Source of the DNA: Trueperaceae bacterium
GTDB taxonomy: Bacteria; Deinococcota; Deinococci; Deinococcales; Trueperaceae
Direction: 5' to 3'
Assembly (NCBI GenBank): GCA_007128755.1
Contig: SKWV01000269.1
Location: 1-5,930 of the forward strand
DNA length: 5,930 bases
Part shown: positions 1 to 5,652 of the stretch, piece after piece
Position numbering within the stretch: the stretch's first letter is position 1
Layout of the letters: each line of letters opens with the position of its first letter
Translations under genes and position numbers: made by a program
The notes under the pieces: model-generated
Database searches by the model: none
What the model saw: only the letters and a program-made list of their open reading frames with translations
Told to the model about the DNA's origin: nothing

Positions 1-82
1 GGACGGCCTCCGCCGCCACGTTCGGCTCGGCCATGGGCAGGTTCGGTGGGGTGACGGATCGATTCGGTTCGATGACGGACAT
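1..82 (-). CDS. 5' part of an unidentified protein gene, truncated by the window edge
   Basis: An open frame starts at ATG (82-80) and runs off the left end. Only 27 codons are visible; the protein begins MSVIEPNRSV and continues with a Pro/Ala/Asn-rich stretch. There is no membrane segment or signal peptide in this part, so the product cannot be named. The start is supported by the Shine-Dalgarno-like GAGAGGAG a few bases upstream. The frame has no stop upstream as far as a second ATG at 205-203, which has an almost identical ribosome binding site and first codons (MSVID). The protein could therefore start there and be 41 residues longer, overlapping the end of the membrane-protein gene by 31 nt. 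I prefer the inner start because the 41-residue extension looks like non-coding composition (Arg/Ala/Thr/Ser rich). Same strand and close spacing suggest co-transcription with the membrane protein upstream. Confidence 0.55.
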   Translation of the reverse strand, partial: MSVIEPNRSVTPPNLPMAEPNVAAEAV

Positions 83-95
83 GGTGCTCCTCTCG
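64..95. repeat. Direct repeat copy A: ribosome binding site and start of the leftmost gene
   Basis: This 32-nt stretch matches 187-218 at 29 positions; the mismatches are at 68, 84 and 85. On the minus strand it reads as a GAGAGGAG ribosome binding site, a short spacer, ATG, and the codons for Met-Ser-Val-Ile-Glu-Pro. The copies are 123 nt apart, which is 41 codons, so they share a reading frame. Confidence 0.85.
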
Positions 96-174
96 AAACA
101 GGTCGTGGTCGAGGTCTTCGCACGGAGCGAGGTGGCGTCGTGCGACGGGCCGCCCGCACGAAGAGGTCGCGCCG

Positions 175-789
175 CTATGGGAGCTCTCGGATCGATGACG
201 GACATGCCGCTCCTCTCGCGTCGCGAGCGACAGCCCGTTCGCGATGTCGGAAGTAGATGATGAACGCGATGAGCGTGGGGATGAACACGACGAGGTTGTA
301 CAGGAAGTGGAGCTCGATGCGCGGAATGAAGCGCTCGAGGATGCTCATCTGCCGCATCGCGCCGTAGAGGTAGATGCCGGTCACGTACTGGAGCTGGATC
401 ACGGCGTGCTCGAACCAGTGCCACGTCTGGAGGGTGAGCGCGACGAGCCACCAGGAGCGGGCGGCGGGAACCCGCCGGAAGCCGATCAGGAGCAGGATCA
501 GACCGGTCAGCTGCAGGCTGTTCCACGTGGTGTGCAAGACCTCGGCCGCCGCGATGCCGGGGAAGGCGAGTCCGAGGAGGCCGCCGGCCTCCGGGCGCGA
601 CCAGCCGAGGGCATGCACTTGCCCCATCTGCAAGGCATGCTCGAGGAAGTGGGAGGTGACGACGAACGCGTAGAGGAGGAGGGCGCGTCGGTGCCAGTGG
701 CCGTTGAGGCCGTTCAGCAGCCGGCGTGCCGGATCGAGGAGAGCGCCCGCCGTGCGGCGGGCGGAGATCACGTGCGTCCTGGGCTGCAT
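175..789 (-). CDS. Polytopic membrane protein with duplicated His/Glu motif
   Basis: The product is a 204-residue integral membrane protein of unknown function. A basic N-terminus (about 1-35) is followed by hydrophobic segments near residues 36-55, 68-104 (probably one or two passes), 111-135 and 160-181, then a basic tail. Two parts look alike: HFLEH (47-51) followed 39 residues later by LHTTWN, and HWFEH (124-128) followed 37 residues later by LHFLYN. Pro-containing segments precede each second motif. This implies an internal duplication, with His, Glu and Asn placed in or near the membrane as possible metal or quinone ligands. I do not recognise the family with certainty. ATG at 789 is chosen because GGAAGGG lies about 8 nt upstream. 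The open frame extends further, to 1077, but that would overlap the secreted-protein gene by about 200 nt and looks non-coding. It sits 83 nt downstream of that gene and may share its transcript. Confidence 0.85.
   Translation of the reverse strand: MQPRTHVISARRTAGALLDPARRLLNGLNGHWHRRALLLYAFVVTSHFLEHALQMGQVHALGWSRPEAGGLLGLAFPGIAAAEVLHTTWNSLQLTGLILLLIGFRRVPAARSWWLVALTLQTWHWFEHAVIQLQYVTGIYLYGAMRQMSILERFIPRIELHFLYNLVVFIPTLIAFIIYFRHRERAVARDARGAACPSSIRELP
187..218. repeat. Direct repeat copy B, inside the 3' end of the membrane-protein gene
   Basis: This is the second copy of the 32-nt repeat (29 of 32 identical to 64-95). On the minus strand it also carries a GAGAGGAG ribosome binding site and an ATG (205-203) followed by Met-Ser-Val-Ile-Asp-Pro. 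At the same time it encodes, in another frame, the last residues (about ACPSSIREL) of the membrane protein that ends at 175. The C-terminal tail of that protein therefore consists of sequence that elsewhere serves as a translation start. Confidence 0.85.
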
Positions 790-814
790 CGCGGTGACCC
801 TTCCGTTCGTGCTC

Positions 815-840
815 GGGGAGGACCGGTGACGGCCCTCCCC
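815..840 (-). other. Intergenic hairpin between the secreted-protein and membrane-protein genes
   Basis: GGGGAGG (815-821) pairs perfectly with CCTCCCC (834-840). Inside it, after a single A/C mismatch, CCG pairs with CGG around a four-base loop, GTGA. The hairpin lies in the 83-nt gap between the two genes, about 25 nt before the downstream start. No T-tract follows on the minus strand, so it is a weak candidate for a complete terminator. It could be a partial terminator, a processing site or an mRNA-stabilising element that sets the ratio of the two products. Confidence 0.5.
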
Positions 841-872
841 GGTGTGCTGCGGGCGTGCGCCAGATTCGTCCG

Positions 873-1622
873 TCAGGGGAAGTACAGGCCCGTCGCGGCC
901 GACATCAGGGGGCGTGAGGCGACGGCGGCGAGCTCGGCGTGGCTCGGCAAGAAGGCCATGAGCTGGACGTGGCTGTTCTGGCCGAATGCGCCCGGTGAGA
1001 AGCCGTGGGTCTGACCATCGCTGTGGTACGAGATGGCGATCATCGTCGCCAGCGGCCCTTGGCTCAGGAGCGGGCAAGCCTCGAGCGTGATGGAGACTTC
1101 AGCGTGGCCCCGAGCGTCGGTGGCGAAGGCGTTCTGGGAGCCGTCGACCGCGCCCAGCGGGAGGTCGATCACGCTGAACGGGACCGTCGGCGGCATGACG
1201 ATGTAGCTGAACCACAACGTATACGTGGCCGCGGGCACCAGGGCGTCGAATGCGACGTCCACACGTGCCGAGCCGGCCTCGCACGCTACGGTCAAGTCGC
1301 CGGACGCCGCGAGCCAATCCGCCAGCGTGAACCCGAGATGGGCTCCCATCGGGTACGGGCCCACGTCGGCGGGATCGGCGGGATTGTGGGCGACGGGCTC
1401 TGCGCTCGCGTAGAGCGCGGCCGCGACCGGCGTGTCGGCCGTGGCACGGTAGACGGCGTCGCCTTGGGCTACGAAGACGTCCTGCTCGTGCATGCCGGCT
1501 TGCAGGTGGTTGAAGAAGGGCAGCTCGAACTGGTAATCCTGAGCGGCGACCAGGTTCGCCGTCAGCGCGAGAACGAGGAGGAGGGCGAGCGGGCGGAAGG
1601 TAACGAGCATCGATCGGTTCAT
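873..1622 (-). CDS. Secreted protein of unknown family
   Basis: The 249-residue product starts with a classical signal peptide: basic MNRSMLVTFR, a Leu/Ala-rich core, and a probable cleavage after Ala27 (VAA before QDY). The mature protein is about 222 residues, with no further membrane segment or lipobox, so it is probably released or periplasmic. It is rich in alternating hydrophobic residues (for example RVDVAFDAL and TYTLWFSYIV around 120-142, and HAEVSITLEAC around 173-183), which suggests a beta-sandwich. Only two cysteines remain (about 114 and 183), compatible with one disulfide. The segment at about 199-221 (YHSDGQTHGF through NSHVQL) is His-rich. No enzyme motif is recognised. The start is supported by AGAGGA 8 nt upstream of the ATG. 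A TAACCT box at 1686-1681 could be its -10 element, giving a leader of about 50 nt, but no -35 is visible. It precedes the membrane protein on the same strand. Confidence 0.85.
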   Translation of the reverse strand: MNRSMLVTFRPLALLLVLALTANLVAAQDYQFELPFFNHLQAGMHEQDVFVAQGDAVYRATADTPVAAALYASAEPVAHNPADPADVGPYPMGAHLGFTLADWLAASGDLTVACEAGSARVDVAFDALVPAATYTLWFSYIVMPPTVPFSVIDLPLGAVDGSQNAFATDARGHAEVSITLEACPLLSQGPLATMIAISYHSDGQTHGFSPGAFGQNSHVQLMAFLPSHAELAAVASRPLMSAATGLYFP

Positions 1623-1694
1623 GGCGGCGTTCCTCTCGTCGAAAGCACCACGGGTCCGTGAGGACCTCGCTGCGATGACGAGGTTAGGAGCGAG

Positions 1695-1728
1695 GGCGTT
1701 CCCGCGGCGTTGCCGAGGCGGGAACGCC
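1695..1728 (-). terminator. Strong GC hairpin after the DUF4242 gene, likely terminator
   Basis: GGCGTTCCCGC (1695-1705) pairs perfectly over 11 bp with GCGGGAACGCC (1718-1728). The 12-nt loop can itself form a GGC/GCC mini-stem. It begins about 25 nt past the DUF4242 stop codon. On the minus strand it is followed by CTCGCTCCTAACC rather than a clean T-tract, so it is an imperfect intrinsic terminator. It separates the DUF4242 unit from the secreted-protein gene. Confidence 0.6.
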
Positions 1729-1753
1729 TACTCAGGTTTCCGGACGACGTGCG

Positions 1754-2017
1754 TCAGCGGAACATGTCGGGGTCGAGCTCGCGCACGATCGTCGCACCGT
1801 CGAAGGGGATGTCGGCGCGTCGGGCATGCTCGATCAGCAGGTCGAGGCTGAGGGCCTCGTACTCGCAGTAGATCTTGCCTTCCTCGGCGGAGTAGTACGA
1901 GCGGATCCAGCGGATGCCCGACATGCTCGCCAGGGCCGCGTTGGCCCTGTAGCTGGCTGCCTCGATGTCGGTTTCGGAGACCTGACCGACGGTTCGGTGG
2001 ATGATGTAGGTGGCCAT
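1754..2017 (-). CDS. DUF4242 family protein (ferredoxin-like, nickel-binding SCO4226 relatives)
   Basis: This small cytoplasmic protein of 87 residues matches what I know of the DUF4242 family in length and pattern. It opens with MATYIIHRTVG, then has GIRWIRSYYSAEEGKIYCEYEA in two overlapping blocks (34-44 and 45-55), then EHARRADIPFD (63-73), and ends with the strand leading to LDPDMFR. His7, Cys51, Glu52, Glu54 and His64 are candidate ligands. A Streptomyces member (SCO4226) is known as a nickel-binding protein with a ferredoxin-like fold; whether this one binds nickel is inference. The start is fixed by a very strong AGGAGGAGG (2031-2023) 5 nt before the ATG. The gene lies 79 nt downstream of the large regulator on the same strand. 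It seems to have its own -10 box (2094-2089), a palindrome next to that, and a 5' leader hairpin, so it is a likely target of local regulation. Confidence 0.85.
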   Translation of the reverse strand: MATYIIHRTVGQVSETDIEAASYRANAALASMSGIRWIRSYYSAEEGKIYCEYEALSLDLLIEHARRADIPFDGATIVRELDPDMFR

Positions 2018-2030
2018 CGAATCCTCCTCC

Positions 2031-2056
2031 TGAGACGGGAAGCAGCCGCCGTCTCA
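2031..2056 (-). promoter_or_regulatory. Leader hairpin abutting the DUF4242 ribosome binding site
   Basis: On the minus strand TGAGACGG and CCGTCTCA form a perfect 8-bp stem around a 10-nt loop. The last stem base is also the first base of the AGGAGGAGG ribosome binding site. With the proposed -10 at 2094-2089, the leader would be about 65 nt long and this hairpin would sit directly before the binding site. It could stabilise the mRNA, present the binding site, or respond to a bound protein. Confidence 0.5.
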
Positions 2057-2088
2057 CCTTCTCGTTCGTCGTACGTGTGTAGGTGGAG

Positions 2089-2094
2089 AGTATA
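2089..2094 (-). promoter_or_regulatory. Probable -10 box (TATACT) of the DUF4242 gene
   Basis: TATACT, one base off the TATAAT consensus, lies on the minus strand three bases after the regulator's stop codon, in otherwise GC-rich DNA. Transcription would begin near 2082. No good -35 is visible at the usual spacing; a TTGACC touches the -10 box directly and cannot act as its -35. An activator-dependent promoter would fit a missing -35. Confidence 0.45.
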
Positions 2095-2096
2095 GG

Positions 2097-2106
2097 TCAA
2101 CGTTGA
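2097..2106. promoter_or_regulatory. Perfect palindrome TCAACGTTGA, candidate operator
   Basis: This is a 10-bp perfect inverted repeat that contains the regulator's stop codon (TGA, read at 2099-2097). It lies two bases upstream of the -10 box of the DUF4242 promoter, in the spacer region where a bound dimer would affect RNA polymerase. A palindrome this short can occur by chance; its position makes it worth listing. Confidence 0.35.
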
Positions 2107-5100
2107 TCGTCCGACCGGCCTGAGCCCAGGTCGATGAGCGCCTGGCGGGCCGCCGCCGCTCCTGCTGCGTCACCCGTCTTGGTCAGCAAGGTGAGCGCGC
2201 GTTCGAAGCAGGTGCGTGCGGCATGAATCTCACCCGCGGCGCGGTAGGTGGCCGCGAGGCTCGTGAGCAGCGTTGCCGTACCGAGAGGGTCCTCGCGGCT
2301 CTGCATGCGCTCGACGGCGGCGCGACCCATCTCGATGGCCTCGTCGGCCCGGCCGAGGTCGCGGTACACCACGCCTAGGCTCGCCAGCCCGGCGATCTCG
2401 CGGTCTTCCATGCCGTGTCGGCTCGCCAGAGAGACGGCCTCGTGGAAGGCGTCGGCGGCGGCGTCGAGGTCGTTCGCGCTCCAGGCGAGCGCGCCGAGCT
2501 CCATGTCGACGCGGCTGAGCCGTTCGGGGTCGCCCCACCGGCGCGCGATGCGCTGTGCCGACAGCAGACTGACTCGCGCCTCGTCGTGGTGGCCGAGGCG
2601 CCGCCGCGCCACCGCGCCGTGGAGCGTGAGCGCGTCGCCTTGGCCGATCTCGTCGTCGCCCGCTAGCGTGATGGCGTACGAGGCTTCGAGCAGTCGAGCC
2701 GCGCTGAGATAGCAGCGGGCCGCCGACTCCGGGTCCTGCAGCCGTTCGTGAACGGCGCCGGCGCTCATCAAGGGGTATCCCTCGTGCCTCGGATCGCCGG
2801 TGATGGCGCCGACGCGCGCAGCTGACTCGAACTGACCGAGCGCCTCTTCGAGCCGGCCGATCCCGAGGTACGCCTTGCCGAGGTTGATGTGCTTCTCGAC
2901 CACGAGATGCTTGTCGTCCATCTGGAGGCAGATCGGCAGGAGTCGCTCGAGCACCGCGGCGCCGGCGACGTCCTCGCCGCGCCGGATGTGCGTCCACGAT
3001 CGCGCGTCGAGGCGGACGTAGTCGGCGAGGATGTCGCCCTCTTCGTCGTAGATCGACGCGGCACGCTCGCTCCACCGTGACGCCTCGTCGTCGTGGCCGA
3101 GCCAACGATGGGCATGGGCGATGTTCTCGGCGGTCGCCGCCAGGGCGCGTCGGTGACCGAGTCGCTCGAAGATGCGAGCGGCCTCGAAGCTGGCCTCGAG
3201 CACGACCGCATAGTCGCCGCGGATCCACGCGTGGTACGCCATCTCCCGATGGCCTCGCGCTTGGGAGGCGGCATCGTCGTGCTCGGAGAAGATGGCGTCG
3301 GCTTCCGCGAACGCCTTCGCGGCGCCGGCCGTGTCCCCCAGCACGGTCGACATGGCCATGCGCTTGAGCGCCGCCTCCGCCAGCAACCGTGGGTCACCGA
3401 GGCGTCGTGCCAGGTCGGTGAGCTGCTCGATCGTGGCGATCCACTCGCGCCGGCGGCCCAGGAACTCGAGGAGGCGCTCGATCGCCTGGAGCACCTCGAA
3501 CCGCCTGCGATCCGACTCGGGGAAACGATCGAGCAACGTCAGCATGCGTTGGTAGTTCTTGAGGGCGACCTCCCATGCGCAGTCGGCCTCGGCACTGCTG
3601 GCGGCCACCGACAGGGATGCGTAGGCATCGGACCAGCGTTCGGCGCGCAAGTAGTGGTGGGCCAGTTCGGCATCGTCGGTGTGGACGTCCTTGAGGGCTG
3701 CGGCGACACGGGCGTGCAGCGTGCGACGGAGCGGTGGGCCCAGACGCTCGTAGACGGTCTGGCGAAGCTTGTCGTGCGAGAACGCGTAGGTTCCGTCGGG
3801 GGGGCCGACGAGCAGCCCGGCGGCGAGGAGTGGTTCCAGCGTCGACCACAGGTCGAGTGGCTGGCGTTCGGTGACGAGCTCGAGCAGCTCGAACTCGAAG
3901 CTGCGTCCGATGACGGCCGCGAGATCGAGCAGCGCGCGCGCATGCTCATCGAGCGCTCGATAGCGAGCCCAGATGAGGGAGCGTACGGACTCCGGTACGG
4001 CGGCCCGTTCGATCCGCGCCCAGCTGGAGGCCGAGATGCGTCTCGTCTCGTCCAGCTCGACGATGTCACCGTCGCGTAGCCAACGCAGGTACTCGAGTGC
4101 GTAGAAGGGGTTGCCCTCGGACTCGCCATGGACGTACTCCGCGAACCGCGACAACTCTCGCTCGTCTCCGTCGAAGACCTCCGCCACCAGGGTGCGGGTC
4201 TGCTCGCCGTCGAAGCGATCCAGGCCGATGCCGCGTATCGCTCTCCGCTCCGAGAGCTCGGCGCGCCAAGTCTCCAAGACGTTGCGGTCCTCGCGGCGGT
4301 GGCTCACCACGATGAGGACGGGCTCTTGCTGCACGCGATGGGCGGCGTAGGAGAGGAACTCGAGCGTCGCGGCATCGGCCCATTGGAGGTCGTCGATGAA
4401 CAAGATCGCGCCGTCGTGCCGATGGCCTTCGGCCAAGAGCCGCGCCGTCAAGGCGCGCAGGACGTTGCTTCGGTCGCGCGGCTCCGTGATTCCGAAGCGC
4501 AGTTCTGCGCCGGTTCGCATGGGTGCGGTCTCGTCCCAGACGTCGAGCGCCGTTCTGATCGGCTCGAGGGGGGCGCTCAGGTCGCGCTCGAAGCAGCGGG
4601 CGGCGAACCTGGCGACGCCTGCTGGCGCGCGCGAGAGGAAGTGCTCGATCAGACGCGTCTTGCCGACGCCCGCTTCGCCTTCGAGGGCGACGACGCCGCC
4701 CCGTCCTGCGAGCGCATGGGCCAGGAACTCGTCGAGCTGGGTGAGCTCGGCACGCCGGCCGACGAACGACGTGGTGCCCCAAGGGACGCGGACCTGGGGA
4801 GGCCATGCGGCGACCGGTGGCTCTCGTGTGGCGCCTGCCTCGGGATCGGCCACTGGCGGCTGGATCAAGGCCGACGTCGCCGCCAGCGGCTCGCCGCCGA
4901 GTTCGCGCTCGAGGCGGTCGGCGAAGGCGCGGTAGGTGGGTTCCAGCGCGTCGGTGTGTCCGGCGTTGGCGAGCGCCCGCAGGGTGCACTGGACCGCGCG
5001 TTCGTCCAAGGGATCCAGGGCCAGCAGCGTCGTGGCCAAGGTGATCGCGTCCTCGGGCGCGTCGTGCTCGAGCTGCCGGCAGCGCTCCGCCACGGCGTCG

Positions 5101-5531
5101 CTCAACCGCGCTTGGGCCTGGCTGCGTTCGGTCTCGAGCCAGTCACCGAACTCGACCGTGACGTTGAGATCGAGTCCCTCGAGGAGCGGCCCTCTCGACA
5201 ACGCGAGCGCGCGTCGGACGTCGGGTTCGTCGAGGGCGTCGCGCCAGGCCCGTAGGTCGGTGTCGACCAGCCAGCGGACCCGGTCGCCCTCGGCTTCGAC
5301 GCCGGCGATCTCTTGGCGTGTGCGGTGGAGGAGCTTGCGCAGGTTCCTCCGGCCGGCGGCGTCCGCTCGATCCGACCAGAACAGGAATATCAGCTCGTCG
5401 CGCGTGACCCAACCGTCGCGCAGCGCCAGGTACGCCAGGAACTGGTCCACCTGGTTGGCGGCGAGGTACCTGTGCCGGCCGTCCAGGTCCAGCTCCGGCC
5501 GGCCGAAGAGCCGCACCGCGGGGGGACGCAT
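2097..5531 (-). CDS. BTAD-type transcriptional regulator with STAND-like ATPase and TPR domains
   Basis: The 1144-residue product is a large multidomain transcription factor of the SARP/BTAD class. An N-terminal OmpR-like winged helix (about 1-85, with RRNLRKLLHRTRQE as its likely recognition region) is followed by a bacterial transcriptional activation domain (about 90-228) and a Pro/Ala-rich linker. The ATPase starts at FVGRRAEL (256-263). It has Walker A GEAGVGKT (285-292), Walker B ILFIDD followed by LQWAD (376-386), a VSHRRED segment (about 409-415) and the GNPFY motif (473-477) typical of MalT-like ATPases. From about 620 to 1135 there are at least seven TPR repeats, for example around LGKAYLGIGRLEEAL and LGVVYRDLGRADEAI. 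There is no C-terminal LuxR helix-turn-helix. The family is thought to be switched by ATP and ligand or partner binding to the TPR part; the signal here is unknown. The frame also allows a GTG six codons upstream (5549). ATG 5531 is preferred because a TACAAT box lies 5 nt before it. Confidence 0.9.
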   Translation of the reverse strand: MRPPAVRLFGRPELDLDGRHRYLAANQVDQFLAYLALRDGWVTRDELIFLFWSDRADAAGRRNLRKLLHRTRQEIAGVEAEGDRVRWLVDTDLRAWRDALDEPDVRRALALSRGPLLEGLDLNVTVEFGDWLETERSQAQARLSDAVAERCRQLEHDAPEDAITLATTLLALDPLDERAVQCTLRALANAGHTDALEPTYRAFADRLERELGGEPLAATSALIQPPVADPEAGATREPPVAAWPPQVRVPWGTTSFVGRRAELTQLDEFLAHALAGRGGVVALEGEAGVGKTRLIEHFLSRAPAGVARFAARCFERDLSAPLEPIRTALDVWDETAPMRTGAELRFGITEPRDRSNVLRALTARLLAEGHRHDGAILFIDDLQWADAATLEFLSYAAHRVQQEPVLIVVSHRREDRNVLETWRAELSERRAIRGIGLDRFDGEQTRTLVAEVFDGDERELSRFAEYVHGESEGNPFYALEYLRWLRDGDIVELDETRRISASSWARIERAAVPESVRSLIWARYRALDEHARALLDLAAVIGRSFEFELLELVTERQPLDLWSTLEPLLAAGLLVGPPDGTYAFSHDKLRQTVYERLGPPLRRTLHARVAAALKDVHTDDAELAHHYLRAERWSDAYASLSVAASSAEADCAWEVALKNYQRMLTLLDRFPESDRRRFEVLQAIERLLEFLGRRREWIATIEQLTDLARRLGDPRLLAEAALKRMAMSTVLGDTAGAAKAFAEADAIFSEHDDAASQARGHREMAYHAWIRGDYAVVLEASFEAARIFERLGHRRALAATAENIAHAHRWLGHDDEASRWSERAASIYDEEGDILADYVRLDARSWTHIRRGEDVAGAAVLERLLPICLQMDDKHLVVEKHINLGKAYLGIGRLEEALGQFESAARVGAITGDPRHEGYPLMSAGAVHERLQDPESAARCYLSAARLLEASYAITLAGDDEIGQGDALTLHGAVARRRLGHHDEARVSLLSAQRIARRWGDPERLSRVDMELGALAWSANDLDAAADAFHEAVSLASRHGMEDREIAGLASLGVVYRDLGRADEAIEMGRAAVERMQSREDPLGTATLLTSLAATYRAAGEIHAARTCFERALTLLTKTGDAAGAAAARQALIDLGSGRSDDQR

Positions 5532-5536
5532 GGCGC

Positions 5537-5542
5537 ATTGTA
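5537..5542 (-). promoter_or_regulatory. TACAAT -10 box at the regulator start (leaderless arrangement)
   Basis: TACAAT lies on the minus strand with only 5 nt between it and the regulator's ATG (5531-5529), so transcription would start at or within a base or two of the A of the start codon. No Shine-Dalgarno sequence precedes this ATG. In Deinococcus species and actinobacteria many mRNAs are leaderless with a TANNNT box at this distance. No clear -35 is seen. Confidence 0.5.
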
Positions 5543-5639
5543 GGCGCACCGCTGGTGTGGGCGGGTGGCGGATGAGCGGAGCTCGTGCAGGCGCTGTGGC
5601 CGATGCTTACGGTTGCCTCCTGATGACGGCGCAACGTCG

Positions 5640-5645
5640 TAGGCT
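5640..5645 (+). promoter_or_regulatory. Possible -10 box (TAGGCT) of the lipoprotein gene
   Basis: TAGGCT fits TANNNT and ends 7 nt before the ATG at 5653, the same kind of spacing as at the divergent regulator. A second TANNNT match, TACGGT, lies at 5608-5613, and TTGCCT at 5613-5618 is too far (21 nt) to be an ideal -35. The call is weak because TANNNT is a loose motif. Confidence 0.3.
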
Positions 5646-5652
5646 CGAGGGC

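Noticed and set aside
33..260. Plus-strand 75-codon frame containing the repeated peptide SMTDM.LLS
   Set aside because: The peptide repeat only reflects the DNA repeat read on the other strand. The ribosome binding sites and start codons make sense on the minus strand.
790..1077. N-terminal extension of the membrane protein up to 1077
   Set aside because: It would overlap the secreted-protein gene by about 200 nt, is Arg/Pro/Gly rich like a shadow frame, and a good ribosome binding site precedes ATG 789.
244..1661. Long plus-strand open frames opposite the membrane and secreted protein genes
   Set aside because: They lie antisense to genes with signal peptide or membrane segments and clear ribosome binding sites; their products are charged and low in complexity, as expected of GC-rich shadow frames.
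2248..5255. Several plus-strand and alternative minus-strand open frames of 60-375 codons within the regulator
   Set aside because: The regulator frame has continuous domain motifs over its whole length; the others are Arg/Ala/Pro-rich shadows with no recognisable domains.
5532..5549. GTG start of the regulator six codons upstream
   Set aside because: Its extra codons overlap the TACAAT box and lack a ribosome binding site; the winged-helix domain is complete from the ATG.
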